Origin: DATHRK01 sp035465395
GTDB lineage: Bacteria > Gemmatimonadota > Gemmatimonadetes > Longimicrobiales > RSA9
Length of the DNA: 64,000 nucleotides
NCBI GenBank assembly: GCA_035465395.1
Contig: DATHRK010000073.1
Location: forward strand, 62,001 to 126,000
Direction: 5' to 3'
How positions within the stretch are numbered: position 1 is the stretch's first letter; each line of letters starts with the position of its first letter. The position numbers and the translations under genes were made by a program. Below, in pieces: positions 49,513 through 59,060 of this stretch. The notes under the pieces were generated by a model that saw only the letters and a program-made list of their open reading frames with translations, was not told the origin of the DNA and did no database searches.

Positions 49513-50790
49513 TCACCGGTCCATGATCCTGGCCATCATCTCGGCCTCGGCCACCGGGTTGCCATCCACCGTCGCCACGCCCCGCATTCGGCAGACCTGG
49601 CGGCGCAAATGAAGCATCTCCAGCTCGAAACGGAGCTGATCGCCGGGCCGCACTGGCCGTCGCCACTTTACGTTGTCGAGCGACATGAAGTACACGACCT
49701 TGTGCTCGGGGTCATCGACCGAGTCCATCAGCAACAGCCCACCGCACTGTGCCATCGCCTCGATGATCAGCACCCCAGGCATCACGGGGTGCCCCGGGAA
49801 ATGGCCCTGGAAGAACGGCTCGTTGATCGTGACGTTCTTGATGCCGACGACCCGCTTCTCCCGCTCGAACTCCAGGATCCTGTCCACGAGCAGCAGCGGG
49901 TACCGGTGCGGCAGCACCTCCATGATGCGCTGGATGTCGACGGCGGCGCCGCTCGCCGCGTGCGCGGCACGGATGGCCCGCGCCAAGGCCAGATTGCCTG
50001 CGTGACTCGGGCGATCGGCCATGATGTGCGCCTCGATCCGCGTGCCCAACAACGCCAGATCGCCCACGACATCCCCGATCTTGTGGCGCACGAACTCGTC
50101 CGGGAACCGCAGCTCCCCCGAAGCGAGCCCCTCCTCGTCCAGCACGATCGCGTTGTCGAGGGTCGCACCCAGCGCGAGACCGCGGGCGCGCAGGGTCTCG
50201 GCCTCCTTCAAGAACCCGAACGTCCGCGCGGGCGCGACGTGACGGCCGAACCCGGCCGCGTCCACGTCGAAGGATGCGAACTGCCTCTGCACGAGCGGGT
50301 GATCGAACTCGATCCCGGCGGAGACCCGCAGGCGGTCCCCCGGCATCCCCACGTAGGTGGCGCCGGCCGGGCCTTCCGCCGACACGTTGCGGTCGAGCGT
50401 GATGACCGTGGCGTCCTCGCTCTGCTCGACGATCCCCGCCTCGCAGAGGACCCCGTAGAACGGCTGGAAGCTGCCGTCGGCGATCGGGACCTCGGGGCCG
50501 TCGATCTCGATCACGAGGTTGTCCAGTGCGAGCGCCATGGCCGCGGCCAGGACGTGCTCGACGGTGTGAACCACGGCCTCGCCCGCGCCGAGGTTGGTCC
50601 CCCGGTCCGTGGACCGTACGGCGTCCAGCGTGGCCGGGATGTCGCCCTCGGGCTCGAGGTCCGTGCGGCGAAATCTCACGCCGGTGAAGGGCTCGGCGGG
50701 CAGGAACCGCATGCGGGCGGCCTCGCCGGTGTGCAGGCCGACGCCCTCGAACGTCGCCTCCGAACCGAGCGTGTTCTGGCGCACGCTCAC
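49513..50790 (-). CDS. lpxC/fabZ: Bifunctional LpxC deacetylase / FabZ dehydratase
   Basis: 425-residue fusion. Residues 1-275 are the zinc deacetylase LpxC (committed step of lipid A): HTVEH with His79, and RHKIGD with His236 and Asp240 as metal ligands, plus His263 in SHAGN. Residues about 285-425 are the FabZ hot-dog dehydratase: HRYPLLLVDR, GHFPGHPVMPG with catalytic His330 and EAMAQ with Glu344. Such fusions occur in Bacteroidota and some other phyla. The GTG overlaps the lpxD stop as GTGA. Confidence 0.96.
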   Translation of the reverse strand: MSVRQNTLGSEATFEGVGLHTGEAARMRFLPAEPFTGVRFRRTDLEPEGDIPATLDAVRSTDRGTNLGAGEAVVHTVEHVLAAAMALALDNLVIEIDGPEVPIADGSFQPFYGVLCEAGIVEQSEDATVITLDRNVSAEGPAGATYVGMPGDRLRVSAGIEFDHPLVQRQFASFDVDAAGFGRHVAPARTFGFLKEAETLRARGLALGATLDNAIVLDEEGLASGELRFPDEFVRHKIGDVVGDLALLGTRIEAHIMADRPSHAGNLALARAIRAAHAASGAAVDIQRIMEVLPHRYPLLLVDRILEFEREKRVVGIKNVTINEPFFQGHFPGHPVMPGVLIIEAMAQCGGLLLMDSVDDPEHKVVYFMSLDNVKWRRPVRPGDQLRFELEMLHLRRQVCRMRGVATVDGNPVAEAEMMARIMDR

Positions 50791-51806
50791 GACGTCTCGC
50801 CCCCTTCGCGCCGTTCCAGTTCGCGGACGCGCTTCACGAGGTCGGCGACCTTGCCGAGCGCCGCCTGCGCGCGCAGGGCCTCTTTGTGCGGCCGAGCCGG
50901 ATACCCGCTGTAGGTCGCGCCCGCGGGCACGTCCCCGAAGACCCCCGCCTGCGCGGCGATGGTCGCGCCGTCGCCGATCTCCAGGTGGCCCGGAATGCCC
51001 GCTTGACCGGCGAGCGTGACGCCGCGGCCGATCACCGTGCTGCCGGCGATGCCCACCTGCGCGACGATGACCGAGTCGCGGCCGACGGACACGTTGTGGG
51101 CGATGTGCACCAGATTGTCGATCTTCACCCCATCCCCGATCTCCGTCACGCCGATCGATCCTCGATCGATGGTCGTGTTGGCACCGATCTCCACATCCGC
51201 CCCGATGCGGCATCCGCCGACCTGAGGCACCTTGCGCAGCCCATCCTCGCCCGGCGCGTAGCCGAAGCCGTCCACGCCGATTCTGCAGCCGGAGTGGATG
51301 ATCGAACGCGGTCCGACCTCCACGCCGGGGTAGAGCGTGACGTGCGGGTGTAGCGTGGCGCCCCTCCCGACGCTGGCGCCGTCTCCGACTACGCAATGGG
51401 CGCCCACCGAGGCGCCCTCGCCGACCTCGACGCCACCGCCGATGACCGCGTACGGGCCTACGTGCACGTCGGCCTCCAGCCGCGCGTCCGAAGCGACCGA
51501 CGCGGTCTCGTGGACGCCTACGGGGCGCTCCGGCGCCGCATAGAGTAGCGGGAGAATCGCGGCGAGGGCCCGATGTACGTCCGGGACCACGATGCGCGGT
51601 CCCGGAAACGGCGTGTCGCCGATGTCGGACGCGACAAGGAACACGCCGGCCCGAGACGAGGAAACGTATCTGCGGTACTTGGGGTGGGCAAGGAACGCCA
51701 ACTCCGCCGATCCGGCACTCTGCAGCGGGGCGACCCCCTCGATCTCGGGGTCGCCCTCACCTTCGAGCGCTCCGCCGGCGGCGGCGGCGAGTTCCGACGC
51801 TTTCAC
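50787..51806 (-). CDS. lpxD: UDP-3-O-acylglucosamine N-acyltransferase LpxD
   Basis: Third enzyme of lipid A synthesis (339 residues). An N-terminal uridine-binding domain (about 1-95) precedes a long hexapeptide-repeat beta-helix. The catalytic segment is DNLVHIAHNV with His234 and His237, and a C-terminal helix (ALGKVADLVKRVRELER region) completes the trimer. Start is GTG, 42 nt after skp/ompH. Confidence 0.96.
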   Translation of the reverse strand: MKASELAAAAGGALEGEGDPEIEGVAPLQSAGSAELAFLAHPKYRRYVSSSRAGVFLVASDIGDTPFPGPRIVVPDVHRALAAILPLLYAAPERPVGVHETASVASDARLEADVHVGPYAVIGGGVEVGEGASVGAHCVVGDGASVGRGATLHPHVTLYPGVEVGPRSIIHSGCRIGVDGFGYAPGEDGLRKVPQVGGCRIGADVEIGANTTIDRGSIGVTEIGDGVKIDNLVHIAHNVSVGRDSVIVAQVGIAGSTVIGRGVTLAGQAGIPGHLEIGDGATIAAQAGVFGDVPAGATYSGYPARPHKEALRAQAALGKVADLVKRVRELERREGGETS

Positions 51807-51848
51807 GGGACCGTCCCCGGTCTGCTTACAGCCGGCAAACGGGCGCGG

Positions 51849-52382
51849 TCAGGGCTGCCCGGCGGAGCCCGCGCGCAGCCGCGTGAGGACCTGGTCGGTG
51901 AGGTCCAGCGCGGGGTCCGCGGCGACGACCGCGCCCGCGGCGGCGTCGAAAATGAACGCGTAGCCCTCGCTCTGCTGGATCTCGCTCAGGACCGACTGGA
52001 TGCGCGCCATGATGGGCTCGACGAGCTCGGCCTGACGGCGCGCCGCGCTCTGCTCCATCTGCTGGGCGCGCTGCTGGTACTCCGCCTGCTTCGTGCGGAT
52101 GGCCTCCTGGCGCTCCCGGCGCGCCTCCGGCGACAACGTCACCTGCTGTCGCTCGTAGTCGTCGAACAGCGTCTGAAGCTCGCCCTCCAGAGTCTGCAGC
52201 TCGGCCTGGAACGCCTGGATCTCCTGGTCGAAGGTCGCCTGCGCCTCGCGCGCACCGGGCGCCTCGGCGATGACACGCCGCGTGTCGATGTAGGCGAACT
52301 TCTGGGGGCCCTGCGCAAGCAACGGGCTCGCGAGAGCCGCCGCGACCAGCGCGAGGGGAACTGCTCGGAGGGTTCGCATCAT
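51849..52382 (-). CDS. skp: Periplasmic chaperone Skp/OmpH
   Basis: 177 residues: signal peptide (about 1-23, ending LLAQ), a short beta core (FAYIDTRRVIAEAPGA), a long Gln/Glu-rich coiled coil (about 45-140) forming the chaperone arms, and a C-terminal strand (YAFIFDAA). It escorts unfolded outer-membrane proteins to BamA, encoded just upstream. AGGAAGGA precedes the tandem ATGs. Confidence 0.93.
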   Translation of the reverse strand: MMRTLRAVPLALVAAALASPLLAQGPQKFAYIDTRRVIAEAPGAREAQATFDQEIQAFQAELQTLEGELQTLFDDYERQQVTLSPEARRERQEAIRTKQAEYQQRAQQMEQSAARRQAELVEPIMARIQSVLSEIQQSEGYAFIFDAAAGAVVAADPALDLTDQVLTRLRAGSAGQP

Positions 52383-52464
52383 GTCCTTCCTCAGCCGAAG
52401 GCCCCTCGCGACCGGGGCGCGGGGCGTTGAATCGTTGTCGCCGGGGAGACCGCGCGCCGACGCC

Positions 52465-54906
52465 TCAGCGCAGGTTCCCCAGTTTGAAATGCAACTGCCA
52501 GCCGGGCACGGTCCGGTCGAAGCCGTAGGCGTAATCGAGTCCGATCGGCCCGAACGGCGTCACCAGCGTCAGTCCGAGCCCGGCACCACGGAACAGCCGG
52601 GACGGGTCGAACTGGCCCGGCTCGCGCCAGAGGTTGCCGGCGTCGTAGAACGCCGACGCCGAAATGTTGTCGTTGAAGCGCATCGCGAACTCGCCGCTCA
52701 CCTTCACGTACGCATCGCCGAAGCGATCCTCGAGATTGATGAGTGAGGAGTTGCGCGTGAAGTACCCGAGCGGCGTGATCGTGTTCTCTTCGTAGCCGCG
52801 CAGGGACGTGCCGAACTGCGTGCCGCCCATCCAGAACCGCTCGAACGGGAACCGGCTGGCGTCGCCGAACAGCACGCCGCCCTCGACCCCCAGCCCGAGC
52901 GCGAAGCGCACGGGCCGCTGGCCCGGAGCGGTGCCGCCGAACTGCGCCACGGGCACCCACCACTCGCCCTGGGAGCTGTACTTCTGAAAATCCCCGTTGC
53001 CGCCGAAGGGGCCGCCGCTGAATTCCGCGGTGACTCGCTGCTCGGAGCCCGAAGTGGGGAAAAGCGGGTGGTTCAGGGTGGACCGCGTGATCCCCGCGGA
53101 CACGGTGCTCTGCGTCCCGTCCGGCAGCGAGAAGAGGCTCGTCGTCACGCCAGAGGACTGGTCGTAGGTCGTCTCCTGCAGGGCATACCCCAGGAACACC
53201 CGCGTCCAGCGATCCCAAGGGAGCGGCACGCCGAACCGCAGCGAACCGCCGAAGCGCCGCACGCGCCCCTCGCGGAACGTGAAGAAGCGGTTGCTGGTGT
53301 TGAAGAACGAAACCGATCCGCTGACGCGGGAGCTCCGGATCGAGGGATCGGTATAGCTGGCTTCGAAATTGTTCGAGAAGCGGCCGAACTCCCAGCGCAG
53401 ATGCCCCGCCTTGGCCTGGCCGAACAGGTTGGGCTCGTCATATCCGAGAAAGCCCGACACGCCCGACACGCCGCCCAGAGCCGTCCCGAAGTTGAAGGAC
53501 CCCGTCTGCCTCTCGGTGACGTTGAAGACGATGTCGATATCGCCTGTCTGCGGATCCGGTTGGATATCGGGCGGCAGCAGCGGCGCCTCGAAGAAGCCGA
53601 GCGCGGAGATGCTCTCCATGCTGCGTATCAGGGCCTCTTCGTTGTACACGTCGCCCGGCAGCACCAGGAGCCGCTCGCGGATGACGTTCTCGTGCGTGTG
53701 GGTGTTGCCGGCCACCTGCACGTGCTGCACGTAGGCGGGATTGTTTTCGACGATCTCCCAGGCCAACGACACCGCGGGCGAGCCGTCCGGTAGGGTCGTC
53801 CGATCCACGATCGGATTCACCTGCGAGTAGATGTACCCCTCGTTCCGGTAGAGCTGCCATACCGCCTCGACCGCCGCATCGAACGCCACCTCGTCGAACA
53901 CGGGGTGCTCCTCGGTCGCGATCGGGGCGTCGCCGGCGAGCCCCAGCGTGCCGAGCAAGCCGCCGCGAGAGGCGCGGTAGTAGCGGGCCAGGTCCTCCGT
54001 CGGGAAGCGGCGGTTGCCGCGCACGTCGAACCCGAGGACCCGGTACTGCTCGCCCTCCTCGACGGTGATGACGAGGCGCGCTTTGCCGGACTGGGGATCG
54101 ACCACGAGGGAATCGGCCACGACCTCCATGTCGATGTAGCCCCGCTCGCCGTAGAAGCTCGGCAGGCGCTCCCGCAGGTCCTGGCGCAAGCGGTCCTGGT
54201 CGTAGCGCCCGTCGCGGAACCACACGAACCCCTCGGCCCTGGTACCGATCGCGCCTCGCAGGGCGTCGGCCTCGAAGACCTGGTTGCCCCGGAACTCGAC
54301 CTCGGCGATGGCGACCCGGCTCCCCTCCGCGACGCGGAACAGGAGGCGATTCTCTCCCGGCCGATCGGCGATGGGAAGCAGCTCGTGCTCGATGCTCTGG
54401 AGGCGGATGCCCTTCTCGGCGAGGCCGACGCGGATGAAGTCCTCGGCGAGCGCGGTGCGGCCCGGGTCGTAAGGACTTCCCCCGTCGAAGCCAAGGGTGT
54501 CGCGGACGCTGGACTCGCTCAGGTTCTCCAGTCCCTCGAACATCACCTGGACGACGTAGGGCTGCTCCACCACGTCGAGCGTGAGGTGGAGGCGCTCCTG
54601 CTCGGCGCCCTGGGCGGGCAGCCCCGATATGTCGATGTCGGCGAAGAGCCCCGACTCCCAGAGCCGTCGGATGGCCCGCTGAAGGCCCCGATAGGAGATG
54701 CGCTGCCCCGGAGCCAGGCCGGAGATCTGGACGACGGTTTCCGTGGCGAGGCGCTCGGTGCCGCGCACGGTGATCGATTCGATCGCTACCTCGACCGCAC
54801 CGGGTGCGCCATCCGGCTGGCCAGGCGCCTGTGCCGAGGCGAGGGGCGGCGACGCAAGCAGGACGCCGGCGAGCGCGAGGACGGCTGCGCTGCGAACTCC
54901 GATCAT
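52465..54906 (-). CDS. bamA: Outer membrane protein assembly factor BamA
   Basis: 813-residue Omp85 insertase. Signal peptide about 1-25 (ASAQ), five POTRA domains (about 38-430; repeated patterns such as ITVRGTERLATETVV, VMFEGLENL, EVEFRGNQVFE, DVRGNRRFP, VQVAGNTHTHENVI), and a C-terminal 16-strand barrel with FWMGGTQFGTSLRGYEEN, the conserved RGY loop. It stands 5 nt after clpC and 82 nt before skp, in the typical bamA-skp-lpxD-lpxA order. Confidence 0.97.
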   Translation of the reverse strand: MIGVRSAAVLALAGVLLASPPLASAQAPGQPDGAPGAVEVAIESITVRGTERLATETVVQISGLAPGQRISYRGLQRAIRRLWESGLFADIDISGLPAQGAEQERLHLTLDVVEQPYVVQVMFEGLENLSESSVRDTLGFDGGSPYDPGRTALAEDFIRVGLAEKGIRLQSIEHELLPIADRPGENRLLFRVAEGSRVAIAEVEFRGNQVFEADALRGAIGTRAEGFVWFRDGRYDQDRLRQDLRERLPSFYGERGYIDMEVVADSLVVDPQSGKARLVITVEEGEQYRVLGFDVRGNRRFPTEDLARYYRASRGGLLGTLGLAGDAPIATEEHPVFDEVAFDAAVEAVWQLYRNEGYIYSQVNPIVDRTTLPDGSPAVSLAWEIVENNPAYVQHVQVAGNTHTHENVIRERLLVLPGDVYNEEALIRSMESISALGFFEAPLLPPDIQPDPQTGDIDIVFNVTERQTGSFNFGTALGGVSGVSGFLGYDEPNLFGQAKAGHLRWEFGRFSNNFEASYTDPSIRSSRVSGSVSFFNTSNRFFTFREGRVRRFGGSLRFGVPLPWDRWTRVFLGYALQETTYDQSSGVTTSLFSLPDGTQSTVSAGITRSTLNHPLFPTSGSEQRVTAEFSGGPFGGNGDFQKYSSQGEWWVPVAQFGGTAPGQRPVRFALGLGVEGGVLFGDASRFPFERFWMGGTQFGTSLRGYEENTITPLGYFTRNSSLINLEDRFGDAYVKVSGEFAMRFNDNISASAFYDAGNLWREPGQFDPSRLFRGAGLGLTLVTPFGPIGLDYAYGFDRTVPGWQLHFKLGNLR

Positions 54907-54911
54907 CCGTC

Positions 54912-57389
54912 TCAGGTGCGGCTCGAGGAGGGCACCCGGAACGCCAGGGCGTCGCCCTCCTCGCTGACATCCACTTCGACCTCGTCCCCGTCCGAGTATT
55001 CCCCGAGGAGGATGCGCTCGGAGAGCGGGTCCTCGAGGTATCGCTGTATGGCACGCCGCAGCGGACGCGCGCCGAACGTCTGGTCGTACCCGTGGTCCAC
55101 GAGGAAGTCGATGGCCCGCTCGGTCAGCGAGAGCGCCAGCGACTCCTCGGCGAGCCGTTCCTTCACCTCGGCCAGCATGATGTGCACGATCTGGCCGATC
55201 TGCTCCCGGCTGAGCGGGTGGAAGACGATGGTGTCGTCCACGCGGTTCAGGAACTCCGGGTTGAAGGCCCGCTCGATCTCTTCCTTCACCTTCTCCTGCA
55301 TGATCTCGTAGGCGGTGTCGCCGACGTCGGCCTGGAAGCCCATGCCGCCCTTGCTGATGTCACGGGCGCCCAGGTTGGAGGTCATGATGATGACCGTGTT
55401 CTTGAAGTCGATCACCCGCCCGTAGTTGTCCGTCAGGTGCCCCTCGTCGAGGACCTGCAGCAGGATGTTGAAGACGTCCGGGTGCGCTTTCTCGATCTCG
55501 TCGAGGAGCACCACCGAATACGGCTTCCGCCGGACGGCCTTCGTCAGCGCACCGGAGTCCTCGTAGCCCACGTAGCCCGGAGGGGCGCCGATCAGGCGGG
55601 ATACGGAGAATTTCTCCATGTACTCGCTCATGTCGACGCGGATCAGCGCGTCCCTGTCGGCGAACAGGAACTCCGCGAGCGCACGAGCCAACTCGGTCTT
55701 CCCCACGCCCGTCGGGCCGCTGAAGATGAAGCTTCCGATCGGCCTGCGCGGGTCTTTGAGCCCGGCCCGGCTGCGCCGGATCGAGCGGCTGATGGCGCGG
55801 ATCGCCTCCTCCTGGCCGACCACGCGCTCGTGCAGCTCTTCCTCCATCCGCACCAGACGCTCCGACTCCGCCTCCTGCAGGCGGGTGACGGGCACCCCCG
55901 TCCACCGGCTGACGATGAACGCGACGTCCTCCTCGGATATGACCGGACGGTGCGTGCGCCGCTCCTCCTCCCACGCCTCCTGCTCGCCGCGGATGCGCTC
56001 CTGTAGGTCCCGCTCCTGGTCCCGCAGCTCGGCCGCGCGCTCGAAGTCCTGTTCGCGGATGGCCTCGTCCTTCGAGTCCGACAGCGTCTCCATCTCGGAC
56101 TTCAGCTCGGCCACCTCCGGCGGCGGCACCTGGGTCGCCAGACGCGCCCGCGCACCGGCTTCGTCGATCACGTCGATCGCCTTGTCCGGCAGGAAGCGGT
56201 CTGTGATGTAGCGCTCCGAGAGGCGCGCCGCCGCGCCCAGGGTCTCATCCGGCACGACCACCTTGTGGTGGTCCTCGTAGTGCTTCCGCAGCCCCTTCAG
56301 GATGGCGATGGTCTCGTCCATCGAGGGCGGGTCCACGATGACGGTCTGGAAGCGGCGTTCGAGGGCGCCGTCCTTTTCGATGTACTTGCGGTACTCGTTC
56401 AGCGTGGACGCGCCGACGCACTGCAGCTCGCCGCGCGCGAGCGCGGGCTTGAGCATGTTGGAGGCGTCGATCGCGCCCTCGGCGGCCCCCGCGCCGACGA
56501 GCGTGTGGAGCTCGTCGATGAACAGGATCACGCCCTTGTTCTGCGCGATCTCGTTCATGATGGCCTTGAGGCGCTCCTCGAACTGCCCGCGGTACTTGGT
56601 GCCCGCGATGACCGCGGCCATGTCCAGCGCCAGGACGCGGTGGTCCGAAAGGCTGTCCGCCACTTCCCCGCGTGCGATGAGCTGGGCGAGCCCTTCGACG
56701 ATGGCCGTCTTGCCCACTCCCGGCTCGCCGATCAGCACCGGGTTGTTCTTCTTCCGCCGGGAGAGCACCTCCATCACGCGCTCGATCTCCGTCTCCCGGC
56801 CGATCGTCGGGTCGAGCTCGTCCTTGCGGGCGAGCTCGGTCAGATCGCGGCAGAAGTGGTCGAGTGCGGGCGTCTTGGATTTCTTCTCGCCCTTCGTGGG
56901 GGCCGGCGAGGAGCTACCGCTCGCGCCCGCACCGGCGGGGGTGGCGTCCAGATCGCTGCCCAACAGCTTCTGGGTCTGGGAGCGCGCCTCCTCCAGCGAT
57001 ACGCCGAGGGCGTTCAGGACCTGCGCCGCGATCCCCCGTTCCTCCCGCAGCAATCCGAGCAGCAGGTGCTCCGTGCCGACGTAGGAATGGCTCAGGTCGC
57101 GGGCCTCCGCCATCGCGTATTCCAGCACCTTCTTGGCGCGCGATGTGTACGGCAGCTCGCCGAGAACGGTCGTGGCCTTGCCCTTCTTGACCTCGCTCTC
57201 GACCCGTTCGTGCACCTGCTCGAGGTCGACGCTGAGGTTCATGAGGACTGCCGCGGCGACCCCCTCGCCCTCCCGGATCAGGCCCAGGAGGATGTGTTCG
57301 GTGCCGACGTAGTCGTGCTGCAGGCGTACGGCCTCGTCGCGGGCCATCGCCAGCACCTTCCGCACTCGATCCGTGAAGTTGTAATTCAT
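54912..57389 (-). CDS. clpC: ATP-dependent Clp protease ATPase ClpC
   Basis: 825-residue AAA+ unfoldase. Two Clp-N repeats (about 1-145), first AAA with Walker A GEPGVGKTAI (221-230), a middle coiled coil containing a UVR-like segment (DEAIREQDFERAAELRD), and second AAA with GPTGVGKTEL; C-terminal D2-small domain follows. ClpC with McsB recognises and degrades arginine-phosphorylated proteins in Firmicutes. It follows mcsB by 42 nt. CtsR, the usual Firmicutes repressor, is absent. Confidence 0.97.
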   Translation of the reverse strand: MNYNFTDRVRKVLAMARDEAVRLQHDYVGTEHILLGLIREGEGVAAAVLMNLSVDLEQVHERVESEVKKGKATTVLGELPYTSRAKKVLEYAMAEARDLSHSYVGTEHLLLGLLREERGIAAQVLNALGVSLEEARSQTQKLLGSDLDATPAGAGASGSSSPAPTKGEKKSKTPALDHFCRDLTELARKDELDPTIGRETEIERVMEVLSRRKKNNPVLIGEPGVGKTAIVEGLAQLIARGEVADSLSDHRVLALDMAAVIAGTKYRGQFEERLKAIMNEIAQNKGVILFIDELHTLVGAGAAEGAIDASNMLKPALARGELQCVGASTLNEYRKYIEKDGALERRFQTVIVDPPSMDETIAILKGLRKHYEDHHKVVVPDETLGAAARLSERYITDRFLPDKAIDVIDEAGARARLATQVPPPEVAELKSEMETLSDSKDEAIREQDFERAAELRDQERDLQERIRGEQEAWEEERRTHRPVISEEDVAFIVSRWTGVPVTRLQEAESERLVRMEEELHERVVGQEEAIRAISRSIRRSRAGLKDPRRPIGSFIFSGPTGVGKTELARALAEFLFADRDALIRVDMSEYMEKFSVSRLIGAPPGYVGYEDSGALTKAVRRKPYSVVLLDEIEKAHPDVFNILLQVLDEGHLTDNYGRVIDFKNTVIIMTSNLGARDISKGGMGFQADVGDTAYEIMQEKVKEEIERAFNPEFLNRVDDTIVFHPLSREQIGQIVHIMLAEVKERLAEESLALSLTERAIDFLVDHGYDQTFGARPLRRAIQRYLEDPLSERILLGEYSDGDEVEVDVSEEGDALAFRVPSSSRT

Positions 57390-57431
57390 GCCGTGGTTCC
57401 CACCCCCGAGACACCCCCCGATAACGCTCCG

Positions 57432-58529
57432 CTAGCCCCGCTCCGGCCCCGCTCTTTCGGGTCGGCCGAGCGCCCGTCGGACGAACGCTGCGCGATGAAT
57501 CTCTTCTTCGCCGTCGGAAAGCCGTCGGCCCGCCGCGTGTTCCAGGTGGGCCGCCTGCGAATAGATCATTACCGTGTTGAGCGAAGATACCCGAACATCG
57601 GGGATCAGTTTCAGCCCGACGCCCAGCCTCACCGCGCTCAGGAGGTTCATGACCTCCTCGAAAGACAACGTCCGCGCGTGCGAAAGCAGACCGAACGCGC
57701 GCCAGATCTTGTCCTCGATGACGGCGGGCGCGTCCCTGAGCAGCACGCCCCGCGCTTGCATCTCGTACTGAATTACCTGTCCGACGATCCGGTTCAGGTG
57801 TTCGATCAGGTCCTCTTCGCTCTTGCCCAGCGTGGTCTGGTTGGAGATCTGGAAGAAGTTGCCGATGACCTCCGAGCCCTCCCCGTAGAGCCCGCGGAAG
57901 GTCAGGCCAACCTGGTTGATCCCCTGCAGGACCTTGGCGATCTCCTTCGTCAGCACGAGCCCGGGCAGGTGCACGAGAAGCGAGGCGCGCAGACCCGTGC
58001 CGACATTCGTGGGACAGCTCGTCAGGAATCCGAACTCCGGGTGGAACGCGAACGACAGCCGGCCGCCCAGCTCCTCGTCGAGCCGGTCGACGTCGCCGTA
58101 GGCCTCGCGCAGCCGCAGGCCCGACCTGAGCGCCTGGAGGCGGAGGTGGTCCTCCTCGTTCACCATGGCCCCGAGCTCCCCGCCGCCCCGCATGAACAGG
58201 CCGGCCCCTACGGGCGCCCCGTCGCCCGCGACGCCGCCGGCCAGCTCCCGCGATATGAGGTGGCGCTCCAGCAGGACGCGGCGCGTCACCGCGGGGACCG
58301 CCGACAGCTCGATGGCGGCGCCCTCGCGGAGCAGGTTCGTGGCGTCGGCAGCCGCGCGGATGCGCGACCAGATATCGCGCCGCTCGTCGGCGCCGAGCCG
58401 CGCCGGGAAAGCGTGCGCCTGGAGGTTGCGCGCGAGCCGGACGCGGGTGGACAGGACGACGTCCGCGTGCGGGCCGCTGCCGTCCAGCCATTCGAGGCCG
58501 ACGTCGCCGATCGAAGTCACCGAGCGCAC
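57432..58529 (-). CDS. mcsB: Protein-arginine kinase McsB
   Basis: 365-residue guanidino-kinase-fold enzyme that phosphorylates arginine in proteins and marks them for ClpCP. The ATP-binding pattern STRVRLARNLQAHAFP is at 27-42 and the catalytic loop SCPTNVGTGLRAS places Cys172; TKEIAKVLQGINQVGLTFRG and the C-terminal LLSAVRLGVGL also match McsB. The GTG at 58529 has AGGAG 7 nt upstream and lies 2 nt past the mcsA stop. Confidence 0.95.
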   Translation of the reverse strand: MRSVTSIGDVGLEWLDGSGPHADVVLSTRVRLARNLQAHAFPARLGADERRDIWSRIRAAADATNLLREGAAIELSAVPAVTRRVLLERHLISRELAGGVAGDGAPVGAGLFMRGGGELGAMVNEEDHLRLQALRSGLRLREAYGDVDRLDEELGGRLSFAFHPEFGFLTSCPTNVGTGLRASLLVHLPGLVLTKEIAKVLQGINQVGLTFRGLYGEGSEVIGNFFQISNQTTLGKSEEDLIEHLNRIVGQVIQYEMQARGVLLRDAPAVIEDKIWRAFGLLSHARTLSFEEVMNLLSAVRLGVGLKLIPDVRVSSLNTVMIYSQAAHLEHAAGRRLSDGEEEIHRAAFVRRALGRPERAGPERG

Positions 58530-58531
58530 CG

Positions 58532-59032
58532 TCAGGCTCCTTCCAGCGATCGGATCTGATCGCGGATCTTGGCCGCCCGTTCGAAATCCTCGCTGTCCAC
58601 GGCGCGCGTGAGCCGCCGCTTCAGGCCGTTGAGGCGCTCCTCGCGGCTCACGTCGGTGGCGTCTTCGGGCGGTAGATAGACCTTGCCCACGTGCTGCGTC
58701 CCCGCGTGCAGCCGGCGCATGAGGTTGCGCAGGTGCGACTCGAAGGCGACGTAGCACTGCGAGCAGCCCAGTCGCCCGGTCTTCTTGAAGCCCTCGAGCG
58801 ACAGCGAGCAGTAGGGGCACTCGGCGTCGGGGGCATCGGCCGCCTCCGATCGTTCGTCTCCCATCTGCGCCAGGAACGCGGCCAGCGGCTCGTTGACGTC
58901 CGCCTCGGCGTCGGGATCGATGCCCTTCTCGGCGGCGCACGCCTCGCACAGGTGGAAGCTGTGCATCTCGTTGTTCTCGATGTGCGTGAGGTGGATCACG
59001 GCGTCGCGCTCGCCGCAGTGGTCGCACATCAT
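58532..59032 (-). CDS. mcsA: McsA, zinc-finger activator of McsB
   Basis: 166 residues with four CxxC pairs (CDHC at 3-6, CEAC, CPYC, CSQC) expected to bind two zinc ions, and a C-terminal UVR domain (LKRRLTRAVDSEDFERAAKIRD region). In Firmicutes McsA activates McsB and bridges it to ClpC. Two ATGs in tandem; the first has AGGAGGG about 6 nt upstream. It leads the mcsA-mcsB-clpC set. Confidence 0.93.
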   Translation of the reverse strand: MMCDHCGERDAVIHLTHIENNEMHSFHLCEACAAEKGIDPDAEADVNEPLAAFLAQMGDERSEAADAPDAECPYCSLSLEGFKKTGRLGCSQCYVAFESHLRNLMRRLHAGTQHVGKVYLPPEDATDVSREERLNGLKRRLTRAVDSEDFERAAKIRDQIRSLEGA

Positions 59033-59060
59033 GGCAGCCCTCCTGCCACTCGCCCGGCCC

